Program-made: the position numbers and the translations under genes
Notes under the pieces: model-generated
Databases searched by the model: none
What the model was told of the DNA's origin: nothing
What the model saw: only the letters and a program-made list of their open reading frames with translations
Shown here: piece after piece, positions 8,242 through 15,863 of the stretch
Numbering within the stretch: the stretch's first letter is position 1
How the letters are laid out: each line of letters opens with the position of its first letter
Origin: Candidatus Saccharimonadota bacterium
GTDB lineage: Bacteria > Patescibacteriota > Saccharimonadia > Saccharimonadales > EFPC-124
Direction: 5' to 3'
Length of the DNA stretch: 25,869 nucleotides
Assembly: GCA_016880595.1 (NCBI GenBank)
Contig: JAEHDC010000002.1
Location: 1 to 25,869 of the forward strand

Positions 8242-10230
8242 TTATTGTGAAGCAAATTGGCTGTTGTAAAGTGATGCATAAAATCCGTTTTGCGCTAGTA
8301 GTTCCTTGTGACTTCCCTTCTCTACAATATCACCGCCGCGCATTACCAAGATGAAATCAGCGTTCTTGATTGTGGATAACCTGTGGGCAATTACAAAGCT
8401 GGTGCGACCTTCCATAAGCTTGTCCATGGCTTGTTGGATGAGTAGCTCGGTTCTGGTATCAACGGAGCTGGTGGCTTCGTCCAGAATCAACGTTGGCGGG
8501 TTTGTTAGCATGGCACGGGCAATTGTCAAAAGCTGTTTTTCTCCTTGCGAGATGTTAGACGCCTCCTCATTTATCTCTGAGTTCAGACCATGAGGTAAAG
8601 TTTTTATAAGATGGTCAATGTGCGCCGCCTTAACCACCCGATCAACTTCTTCATCTGTAGCATCCGGCTTGCCATAAACCAAATTCTGCCGCACAGTGCC
8701 ATTGAATAGCCACGTATCTTGCAAGACCATGCCAAAACGTCGGCGGAGATCAGCACGCCGCAAGTTGCGGATATCAACATCGTCAACTTCAATCGCACCA
8801 CTGTTAACGTCGTAAAAACGCATTAGCAAATTTACCATCGTAGTCTTACCCGCCCCAGTTGGGCCAACAATTGCAATGCGCTGGCCAGGCTGTATAGCAG
8901 CATCAAAGCCCTTAATAACGGTTACGCCTGGCAAGTAACCAAAAACTACTTTTTTAAAGGCAATTTTTTTATCGCTAAACGGAATCATTACTGGATTTTC
9001 AGATTCCAAAACCTCCTCTGGCTCAGCCAAAAATTCAAAAACCCGCTCCGCAGCTGCCGCTGTTGACTGCAAAACATTAGTAGTGCTTGCAGCTTGCACA
9101 ATTGGCTGGTTAAACTGACGAACATATTGAATAAACGCCTGCACGTCGCCCACGTTAATCATATTCTTAACCACCAGCCAACCCCCAACAACAGATACGC
9201 CAACAAAACCAAGGTTGCTAAAGAAGTTCATCAGCGGCATCATTAGGCCAGAGAGAAACTGCGATTTCCAAGCGCTTTTGTACAAAGTGTGATTAATTCT
9301 TTGGAAAGTCGTAATTGACTTTTCCTCGCCGTTAAACGACTTCACCACCACATGGCCGCCATACATTTCTTCGATATGGCCGTTAAGCTTACCAAGCTCC
9401 TCCTGCTGCCCCACAAAAAACTTCTGCGACTTATGCACAATAATGCCAATGCACAAAAAGCTAAACGGCACCAGCAGCATCGCAACAGATGTCAACTGCC
9501 AACTTATGGATATCATCATGATAAAAATACCAATAATCGTCGAGATTGCCGTAATGAGCTGAGTCATGCTTTGGTTGAGCGTTTGGCCAATGGTGTCTAC
9601 ATCGTTTGTGACATGGCTCAATACATCACCAAAATTACGCCTGTCATAATAGCTTAGCGGAATTTTGTTAATCTTATGCGAAATCTGCCGGCGCAAGTTG
9701 TAAGTGATGCGCTGAGTGATATCCGTCACAATCCAGCCTTGTAGATACATGAACAAGGCGCTAAATGCATACAAAACTATCAGTAAATAAACATAGTGGA
9801 GCAGTGATGAGAAATCTATTCCAGGTTTCTGCGAAAAATCTAACTCCTTAAACTGCTCAATTTGCTGATCAGAAAAATCCTGCAACTTGTCCTGCGGAAC
9901 ATATTTAATAATGTCTGCGCCGGTAGTGCCAGCTGGTAGTTGAGCACCGGCCGGGAGCTGCGCCATGACCATATCATAAGCACGAATATTAATATAATCG
10001 TTAAAAACCTGGTTGGTCATGTTGCCCAAAATTTTTGGACTAGCAATTGAAAAAATTGTACTAGCAATAGCCAAAATTACCACCAAAATACTACGAAATT
10101 TAAAGGGCTTAAGATAAGAAAACAGCTTTGCCATGGTGGATTTAAAGTCTTTGGCCTTTTCGCCCGAGCCGCCAATTGCACCCGGACCGCCGCCTTTAAA
10201 CACTTTTGGCGCTGGTTTCCCCTCGCTCAT
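8242..10230 (-). CDS. Heterodimeric ABC exporter subunit with the consensus ATPase motifs (TM288/BmrD-like)
   Basis: A 662-residue type IV ABC exporter half. A basic, glycine-rich N-terminus (1-40) is followed by six membrane segments with an unusually long outer loop between the first two (about 75-140), then the nucleotide-binding domain. Seen: Walker A GPTGAGKT (456-463), Walker B with catalytic glutamate LILDE (E585), switch histidine H616, but a deviating signature ISQGE (560-564) instead of LSGGQ. In TM287/288 and BmrCD, this subunit supplies the hydrolytic Walker motifs, and its altered signature completes the degenerate site. AGGAGG lies 7 nt before the start, inside the end of the upstream partner gene, and the two overlap by ATGA. 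The substrate is unknown: drug, lipid or lipid-linked glycan are all possible. Confidence 0.92.
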   Translation of the reverse strand: MSEGKPAPKVFKGGGPGAIGGSGEKAKDFKSTMAKLFSYLKPFKFRSILVVILAIASTIFSIASPKILGNMTNQVFNDYINIRAYDMVMAQLPAGAQLPAGTTGADIIKYVPQDKLQDFSDQQIEQFKELDFSQKPGIDFSSLLHYVYLLIVLYAFSALFMYLQGWIVTDITQRITYNLRRQISHKINKIPLSYYDRRNFGDVLSHVTNDVDTIGQTLNQSMTQLITAISTIIGIFIMMISISWQLTSVAMLLVPFSFLCIGIIVHKSQKFFVGQQEELGKLNGHIEEMYGGHVVVKSFNGEEKSITTFQRINHTLYKSAWKSQFLSGLMMPLMNFFSNLGFVGVSVVGGWLVVKNMINVGDVQAFIQYVRQFNQPIVQAASTTNVLQSTAAAAERVFEFLAEPEEVLESENPVMIPFSDKKIAFKKVVFGYLPGVTVIKGFDAAIQPGQRIAIVGPTGAGKTTMVNLLMRFYDVNSGAIEVDDVDIRNLRRADLRRRFGMVLQDTWLFNGTVRQNLVYGKPDATDEEVDRVVKAAHIDHLIKTLPHGLNSEINEEASNISQGEKQLLTIARAMLTNPPTLILDEATSSVDTRTELLIQQAMDKLMEGRTSFVIAHRLSTIKNADFILVMRGGDIVEKGSHKELLAQNGFYASLYNSQFASQ

Positions 10231-11999
10231 ACTGCCGCCTCCTGTACTTGCTGCGGCTTAACAGCGTTGTCTTTTAGCTCCTTCTCGGACAATTGCGAAA
10301 GAGCAATCTCGCGGTAAGTCTGACAATCTTTAAGAAGCTCAGCGTGCGTGCCCTTGCCAACCATTTTGCCTTCGTCCAAGACAATAATTTGCTCAGCAGT
10401 CATAACGCTGCTGATTCTCTGCCCAACAATAATTGTGGCGGATTTTTTGGTAACACTTTTCAGTGCTTTGCGCAGGGCTGCGTCTGTTTTGAAATCCAAG
10501 GCCGAAAAGCTGTCGTCAAAAATAAAGATCTCTGGCGCTTTTTCTATGGCGCGAGCAATTGCTAATCTCTGTTTTTGCCCACCGGAAAAATTTGAGCCAC
10601 CTTGTGCAACCCGAGCGTTTAAAGTATCTCCCAACTCCTCAACAAAGTTATAAGCTTGGGCAACTTTTAGTGATTGCTCCACTGATTCCTTTGACGCATC
10701 TTCTACGCCATAGCCAATATTGCTTTTTATTGTTCCCGAAAACAAAACGGCTTTTTGCGGTATATAGCCTATTCTCTCCCGTAATTCTCTGTAAGAAACC
10801 TCACGTGTGTCTACATTATCCACCAAAACCGAGCCGCTAGTGACGTCATAAAACCGCGGAATAAGGTTAACGAGCGTGGTTTTGCCACTACCAGTGCCGC
10901 CAATAATTGCAGTGGTTTGCCCCTGTTTGGCAACAAATGAGATGTCTTTAAGCGCTGGTTCATCTGAGCCAGGATATCTATAGGTGACATTTTTAAATTC
11001 AACTTGACCATGCTCAAAAACCGGCGGCATTCTCTTTGGCTGTGGCGGGTCTTTGATAGATGGAACTGTTTTTAAAACTTCTGAGATGCGGCGCATGGCT
11101 ACTGCTGCGCGCGGCAACATAATAAACACAATTGAAATCATCAAAAACGCCATAATAACCTGCAAAGAATATTGCATAAACGCCATCATTTGGCCAACTT
11201 CCAGTGTGCCGTCGCCAATGTAGTGTGAGCCAATCCAAACAATTGCCAGACAGGTCACATTAAAAATCAGCATCATCATTGGCTGCAAAATAACAGTCAA
11301 ACGGTTTACAAAAAGATTAGTTTTGGTGAGGTCAATATTGACGTCGTTAAATTTTTTCTCCTCGACTTTCTGTGTGTTAAACGCTCGGATAACGCGCAGG
11401 CCAGTTAGGTTCTGACGCGTGACAAGATTGAGCTTATCTACAAGCTTTTGCAATTTTCTGAACCGCGGCGTAGCAATTAAAAAGATGATTGTTATTAAGC
11501 ACAATAGCACGCCAACAGCCAGAGCAATAATCCAAGACATCGACGGCGCTTGCTGGTAGGCTTTTACTGTGGCGCCGATGCCCATAATCGGCGCTGCAAT
11601 AACTATTCGCAGCATCAGGATAAAGACCATTTGTATCTGTTGGATGTCATTTGTTGAGCGCGTTATTAACGACGCTGTGGAGAACTTATCAAACTCATGC
11701 AAAGAAAAACTTTCTACCGTAGAAAACACTGCCTTGCGCAAGTTTCGCGAAAATCCAGTTGCAATCCTTGCTGCCAAAAAGCTCACGCCAACTGCGCAAG
11801 CTGTTCCAAACAAAGCAATCAAAACCATTTTAAACCCAGTGCTTAAAATGTAGCTGTTATCTCGCAAAACAATACCTTGATCTACAATATTGGCCATGTA
11901 CTGCGGCAGCTGCAAATCGGCCATAACCTGCATAAAAACCAGCACTAACGCCACAAGCAACTGGACAATAAACGGTTTAAAACAATTGAATAACTTCAT
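10227..11999 (-). CDS. Heterodimeric ABC exporter subunit with degenerate ATPase site (TM287/BmrC-like)
   Basis: A 590-residue ABC exporter half with six membrane segments (to about residue 300) and a nucleotide-binding domain. Walker A is GGTGSGKT (367-374) and the signature is canonical FSGGQ (471-475). The Walker B catalytic glutamate is replaced by Asp (FIFDD, D496), and the switch-loop histidine is replaced by Gln (GQRIS, Q527). These are the known marks of the degenerate subunit in heterodimeric exporters; it binds ATP without hydrolysing it well and pairs with the 662-residue partner. It is the first gene of the pair. An extended -10 box lies just upstream, and a four-codon ORF ends one base before this ATG, with no Shine-Dalgarno visible. 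Confidence 0.92.
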   Translation of the reverse strand: MKLFNCFKPFIVQLLVALVLVFMQVMADLQLPQYMANIVDQGIVLRDNSYILSTGFKMVLIALFGTACAVGVSFLAARIATGFSRNLRKAVFSTVESFSLHEFDKFSTASLITRSTNDIQQIQMVFILMLRIVIAAPIMGIGATVKAYQQAPSMSWIIALAVGVLLCLITIIFLIATPRFRKLQKLVDKLNLVTRQNLTGLRVIRAFNTQKVEEKKFNDVNIDLTKTNLFVNRLTVILQPMMMLIFNVTCLAIVWIGSHYIGDGTLEVGQMMAFMQYSLQVIMAFLMISIVFIMLPRAAVAMRRISEVLKTVPSIKDPPQPKRMPPVFEHGQVEFKNVTYRYPGSDEPALKDISFVAKQGQTTAIIGGTGSGKTTLVNLIPRFYDVTSGSVLVDNVDTREVSYRELRERIGYIPQKAVLFSGTIKSNIGYGVEDASKESVEQSLKVAQAYNFVEELGDTLNARVAQGGSNFSGGQKQRLAIARAIEKAPEIFIFDDSFSALDFKTDAALRKALKSVTKKSATIIVGQRISSVMTAEQIIVLDEGKMVGKGTHAELLKDCQTYREIALSQLSEKELKDNAVKPQQVQEAAV

Positions 12000-12022
12000 C
12001 TCAACAAATAACCATTAGCTTG

Positions 12023-12031
12023 ATTGTAGCA
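12023..12031 (-). promoter_or_regulatory. Extended -10 promoter of the ABC exporter operon
   Basis: Read on the minus strand this is TGC followed by TACAAT. Seven bases later there is ATG GTT ATT TGT TGA (12015-12001), a four-codon ORF ending one base before the exporter ATG at 11999. There is no good -35 hexamer. Transcription would start close to the mini-ORF ATG, giving a 5' end that is leaderless for the mini-ORF. Confidence 0.5.
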
Positions 12032-12036
12032 TTTTG

Positions 12037-13740
12037 CTAATAAAAGCTAAAGTAGTTGCTAGAGGCTTGAGTGGTTAAAGCTACATCTGTTATTTTCTTT
12101 GGCGAACTGCTGCCGTCAGGCGCCACCACATAATCTGCCGAGCCTTGCCTAAACACAATATTATTACCAGCCCAACTTATTGGCGCTGTAAAATCTCCCT
12201 GGTAAACAATAGTTTCTTGGCTGCCAGCAAGGTTATAAGAGATTATTGACGCCTGACTATTAAGAACGTCATAAATAACCTGCTTTTGCTGGTCTTGGCT
12301 TCGTATGTTTAAGAAGGCGCGCTTTAGGCTTGACGGCGTGCTGGCAACCGAAACCAAATTGCTATTTGCGTCAAATTGCTGCCATGTTGAATCCGCAATC
12401 TGGAAGGCAAACTTGTCTGCGCCAGGCTGAACAATATTTTTAACCGAAGTGCCAAGAATCTTTTCCGTCCCGCCGCCAATTTTTACCGTTTTAACTTCTT
12501 CGGACGTAGTCAGATAAACCACACTGCTAGAGCTAACACGGGCGTAAAGATAGCTTGTTCCGTTACTCAAGTCGGTTCGCGTTAGGGTTGTGGCATTTAC
12601 ACTAGAGAGACGCTCAGTCACTACACCGCTATCATTAAGATACGTGGCTATATAAACAACAGTATCTCCTTGCCAATCGACAATTTTAAAGCTTTGAGCC
12701 GTATCAACGGCGGTCAAATTTTCTGTGTCAATATCCACAACATAGAGTTTTTGCTGGATTCTACCAGAAGAATCTTCCTCTGCTTCGCGCGTTGAAGCTA
12801 AAACGCCATAATCACCGCTGCCGCTTATCGCAAAAGCTATGTCAGACGTCTCATTTTTGGAACCAGGCACAATTTCTGACAGATTTGAGCCGTCAATATC
12901 ACAGCCAAAAACTGCCAAACCATCTGTTTGTTTGCTGACAAAATAATGCCTGCCGCTGGACACAAGTTGCAGCTCTTGATCGTCGCTGCCAACCAAAGAA
13001 ACGATGTAGGTTTTGTTATTGTAGCCAGAATCAAATTTGGCAGTTAGTTCAGCTACATCATCATCAGTTGCCGGAATTGTTAACAAAACCTCACCGCTTG
13101 CGCTCGGGCTGGCTACAACATCGCCAATTGCAAAGCTACCACTAGTGACAGCTTTGCCAGTTAACCAATCTCGCGCCAAGAAAGTCAAGGAAATACCCGT
13201 ATTTTGCAAATAAAAACTTTGGTTCAGGCCGTCATCCCAGCCGCCAAGTAAGCCAAAGAATGGGTCAAAATCCAAATCTGCATCTGTTTCTTGAGCTTGA
13301 TAACCAGCTTTACTAATAGTTAAATGATTTGTGCCATATGGCAACTTTATTGACGCGGAGCCATCATCACCTGTTACGTATTCTTGTCCGCCAACGCTAA
13401 TCTTGGCATTTTTAAGAGAAGGCGCAGCACCATCGTCAACACTAACAAAAACCGAGGCTGTAAAATTAGCGCGTACCCGCAAGGTGTTTAAAATCCAAGT
13501 TCGGCTTGGAGTTATTAACCATGCAAAGACTAACGTTAAAAACAAGATGACTGCAAGTCGCAACCAGAATTTTGGGCGCTTTAATTTTGCTAACCACTTG
13601 TGCTTTTCTTGGTGAATGACTTGCAATGGCTCTTCTGGGATGTAGTCTTCGTCAATCCGTTCCTCCGCATTTTCTGCCGCAATTTGGCTAACTAGAACTT
13701 CTTCCTGATTATCAGTTTGATTTTGTTCTTCTGGTGGCAT
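12037..13740 (-). CDS. Membrane-anchored protein: carboxypeptidase-regulatory/PEGA-like domain plus beta-propeller
   Basis: A 567-residue protein. Residues 1-55 are acidic and polar (cytoplasmic), followed by one membrane helix (about 60-77) after a basic stretch. Residues about 91-155 form a small beta-sandwich of the carboxypeptidase-regulatory/PEGA type (KISVGGQEYVTGDDGSASIKLPYG, then LTISKAGYQ). The rest (about 250-560) is beta-rich, with TolB-like repeats such as GLAVFGCDIDGSNLSEI and YVVDIDTENLTAVD, suggesting a beta-propeller outside the membrane. It probably binds a ligand or partner at the cell surface; no catalytic motif is seen. It starts 3 nt after the DUF4232 gene and is co-transcribed with it. 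Confidence 0.7.
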   Translation of the reverse strand: MPPEEQNQTDNQEEVLVSQIAAENAEERIDEDYIPEEPLQVIHQEKHKWLAKLKRPKFWLRLAVILFLTLVFAWLITPSRTWILNTLRVRANFTASVFVSVDDGAAPSLKNAKISVGGQEYVTGDDGSASIKLPYGTNHLTISKAGYQAQETDADLDFDPFFGLLGGWDDGLNQSFYLQNTGISLTFLARDWLTGKAVTSGSFAIGDVVASPSASGEVLLTIPATDDDVAELTAKFDSGYNNKTYIVSLVGSDDQELQLVSSGRHYFVSKQTDGLAVFGCDIDGSNLSEIVPGSKNETSDIAFAISGSGDYGVLASTREAEEDSSGRIQQKLYVVDIDTENLTAVDTAQSFKIVDWQGDTVVYIATYLNDSGVVTERLSSVNATTLTRTDLSNGTSYLYARVSSSSVVYLTTSEEVKTVKIGGGTEKILGTSVKNIVQPGADKFAFQIADSTWQQFDANSNLVSVASTPSSLKRAFLNIRSQDQQKQVIYDVLNSQASIISYNLAGSQETIVYQGDFTAPISWAGNNIVFRQGSADYVVAPDGSSSPKKITDVALTTQASSNYFSFY

Positions 13741-13743
13741 AGT

Positions 13744-14262
13744 TTATGATCCGGATAAAATTGTTGATGCCGAAAATCCTGGACAAACTTCCTGCTCCAA
13801 CGGTGTCGTTAAAGCTGCTGTTGAGACGCCGCTGTCTGGCAAGTATAAACGCAAAGTGGTAGATTTTGCACTACAAACTCCACTACTACCAAAGCTGCTG
13901 ACATCTGGAAAAGCAAGCAAAACATGAGCCTGGCCGCCAGCATCAAGTGTTACTGTCTTTACTTCATAAGACTCATTCTTTTGCGCTTCGCCCTGGCTAA
14001 ACTGGGTACCTTGCGCATCTAACATTGACACTTGTGGATAGCCGCTCATTTTGCATGACACGCTGCCGCTGTTTGTTAAAACTGCATGCACATAAGTAAC
14101 GCCATCAGCTTCATGAGTTGTGCCTATGCCGAGAGCAATATCCTGGCTTGAGCAAGTTGATACAGTATCAATAGAACTTCTCCACCACCAGAGAATAAAA
14201 ACCGCTCCGCCGGCCAGAATTATAACAAACACAAACCAAAGCCAAGTTAATCTTTTGACCAT
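13744..14262 (-). CDS. Membrane-anchored DUF4232 domain protein
   Basis: A 172-residue protein with an N-terminal membrane helix (about 4-27) and an extracytoplasmic DUF4232-like domain starting at CSSQDIALGIG. The pattern of a paired-cysteine beta-sandwich with VLTNSGSVSCKMSGYPQVSMLD and a late Cys (EVCPGF) is typical of this family, common in Actinobacteria and in Saccharibacteria. Function is unknown. The frame is closed by TGA four codons upstream of ATG 14262, so this is the only ATG start. It has no Shine-Dalgarno at the right distance, although AGGAG occurs 28 nt upstream and would instead serve a 10-codon ORF that overlaps this start. It forms an operon with the propeller protein downstream. 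Confidence 0.75.
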   Translation of the reverse strand: MVKRLTWLWFVFVIILAGGAVFILWWWRSSIDTVSTCSSQDIALGIGTTHEADGVTYVHAVLTNSGSVSCKMSGYPQVSMLDAQGTQFSQGEAQKNESYEVKTVTLDAGGQAHVLLAFPDVSSFGSSGVCSAKSTTLRLYLPDSGVSTAALTTPLEQEVCPGFSASTILSGS

Positions 14263-14303
14263 CTTATTGCTTCAGCCATTAACGTTTTTGCTCCTATAAA
14301 ATA

Positions 14304-14312
14304 AGTATAGCA
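14304..14312 (-). promoter_or_regulatory. Extended -10 promoter of the DUF4232/propeller operon
   Basis: On the minus strand TGC precedes TATACT, an extended -10 box just after the aspS stop codon. The predicted transcript starts near 14297, close to an AGGAG at 14295-14291. Confidence 0.5.
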
Positions 14313-14333
14313 GACATCGCTTAAGCTTAACAG

Positions 14334-15644
14334 TTACGGAGCCAAACGGTTGATGTCTCTTGGGAATAGCGCTGCTTCTTTAACGTTAGCCAGGCCAATT
14401 AGCCGCGCTGTCAGGCGCTCCAAACCCATGCCAAAACCGCCTTCTGGTGGCATGCCATATTTAAAGGCGTTGAGGTAGTGTGCAAAGCCCTCGTCCTCTG
14501 GATTGCCGCCAGCCATATCTTTGAGCTGTTGAACAAGCTTCTCATAGCGATGTTCACGCATGCTAACGGTGGCAATTTCTATGCCACGGAATATGAGGTC
14601 AGCGCGCTCAGCAATTTCTGGATTGTCATCACGAAACTTGTGGTAAAACTTTGCGCCATGGCGCGGCCAGTCAACAACAAAAACTGCTTCACTACCCAAA
14701 CTTTCGGCCGCATATTCGCAAACCCAGCGCTCTTCGTCTGGACGAAGATCTTTTTCTCCAACTGAGTTTTCCCCTGTTGCAGCGCTATATTTTTCGTGGA
14801 TTTCAGCCATTGTCATGCTTGGAATCTTCTCTGGCAAGACTGGTTTGCTGGCGCCCCACATGTTTAGTTCGCCTTCGCAGCTTTGCCAGATGTCAGTTGC
14901 AACGGAGTTTAACAAGCCGCTTGTTACATCTAATAGTTGGTCGAGGTTAACAAAACCAAGCTCAACATCAATAGTTTGAAACTCGGTCATGTGGCGCGTT
15001 GTAGCACTTGGCTCGGCGCGGTAGGTTGCAGCGATTTCGTAAACGCGCTCGTGCACGCCAACCATCATCTGTTTGTAAAATTGCGCTGATTGCGCCAGAG
15101 TTGCAACTTTACCAAAGTAATCCATTTTAAAGACTTCGGCGCCACCTTCGGTTGGCTCGGCCAAAAGCTTTGGCGTGCTGATTTCTGTAAAATCGTTAGC
15201 GCGTAAGTAGTTACGCACAGCAGTCCTAACCTCAGACTGGATTGTAAAAATGGCTTGCTCACGCAGGTTACGCAGGCCAACTTCGCGATGATCAAACAGA
15301 GTATCTAGGTTGTCAGAATCGTGGCTAAGCGGCTTGTCAATTTCTACTGGCGATTCAAACTCCACCGGCACAATAACTTTTATGCCAACTTCGTGGATCT
15401 CCACGCCGCCTGGAGCGCGTTCGTCTTCTGCCACCACGCCTGTTATTTCTAGCACGGTGCCAATTTGCAAACCGCGCAATTTCTCAACCTCGCCTTTTTC
15501 TTTTACCAACGATTGCAACGTGCCGCTACGATCGCGAATAATAATAAATGTTAAACCGCCAAGCAAGCGCTTTTTATGCAGCCACCCCTGGATTTTAACT
15601 TTTTCACCAATATGTTTTTTAAGTTCTTTCGCGAGAATCCGCAT
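14334..15644 (-). CDS. aspS: Aspartyl-tRNA synthetase, archaeal/non-discriminating type
   Basis: A 436-residue class II aminoacyl-tRNA synthetase that charges tRNA-Asp, and probably tRNA-Asn, with aspartate. It has an N-terminal OB-fold anticodon domain (1-100; GWLHKKR, then FIIIRDRSG), motif 1 near 152-160, motif 2 with YRAEPSATTRHMTEF (208-222), and motif 3 GFGMGLERLTARL (403-415). The bacterial GAD insertion, which makes the usual bacterial AspRS near 590 residues, is absent, so this is the short archaeal/eukaryal-type enzyme. His23 and Pro78 occupy the positions that in archaeal enzymes go with relaxed anticodon recognition; discriminating ones have Trp and Lys there. If so, Asp-tRNA-Asn would be amidated by GatCAB, not seen in this window. 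AAGGA lies about 8 nt before the ATG. A long structured leader precedes it. Confidence 0.93.
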   Translation of the reverse strand: MRILAKELKKHIGEKVKIQGWLHKKRLLGGLTFIIIRDRSGTLQSLVKEKGEVEKLRGLQIGTVLEITGVVAEDERAPGGVEIHEVGIKVIVPVEFESPVEIDKPLSHDSDNLDTLFDHREVGLRNLREQAIFTIQSEVRTAVRNYLRANDFTEISTPKLLAEPTEGGAEVFKMDYFGKVATLAQSAQFYKQMMVGVHERVYEIAATYRAEPSATTRHMTEFQTIDVELGFVNLDQLLDVTSGLLNSVATDIWQSCEGELNMWGASKPVLPEKIPSMTMAEIHEKYSAATGENSVGEKDLRPDEERWVCEYAAESLGSEAVFVVDWPRHGAKFYHKFRDDNPEIAERADLIFRGIEIATVSMREHRYEKLVQQLKDMAGGNPEDEGFAHYLNAFKYGMPPEGGFGMGLERLTARLIGLANVKEAALFPRDINRLAP

Positions 15645-15670
15645 AAATCTTCCTTATTTTCGAGTTACAG

Positions 15671-15750
15671 TTTACACCAGCTCATAGGGCTTAACGCCAA
15701 ACCGCCGCTTAAGCGGTCTGACAAGCCCAAATATTAGTATCCAGCGTAAA
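15671..15750 (-). promoter_or_regulatory. Structured 5' leader of aspS (candidate cis-regulatory RNA)
   Basis: Three nested helices can be drawn by hand in the predicted transcript. P1 joins 15741-15750 (UUUACGCUGG) to 15671-15680 (CUGGUGUAAA): ten pairs, three of them G-U. P2 joins 15722-15728 (GGGCUUG) to 15687-15693 (UAAGCCC). P3 is the palindrome CCGCUUAAGCGG at 15705-15716. P1 closes about 20 nt before the Shine-Dalgarno of aspS. I find no T-box consensus. Regulation in response to tRNA or an amino acid is inference. Confidence 0.45.
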
Positions 15751-15770
15751 TTGTTGCATAATCTGTATTA

Positions 15771-15798
15771 ACTATAACAGATGAGACGAAGGTTGCAA
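15771..15798 (-). promoter_or_regulatory. Promoter of aspS
   Basis: Minus strand TTGCAA (15798-15793), a 16-nt spacer, then TATAGT (15776-15771) with an upstream TGT extension. The transcript would start near 15764, leaving a leader of about 120 nt. Confidence 0.6.
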
Positions 15799-15863
15799 AG
15801 ACGGGTGAGCTAGTTTTATGACATAGCTCAAGGTCATCTTGCTCTCTTGCGTGTCCGACAACT

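Noticed and set aside
13331..13615. Open frames opposite or out of frame with long genes, such as 13331-13615 plus or 9352-9657 plus
   Set aside because: They lie wholly within well-supported genes, have no family resemblance, and have translated compositions typical of shadow frames.
15660..15764. T-box riboswitch or tRNA gene in the aspS leader
   Set aside because: No T-box consensus with the GGNACCGCG-like core, and no cloverleaf with T-loop sequence. The helices nest rather than form four arms.
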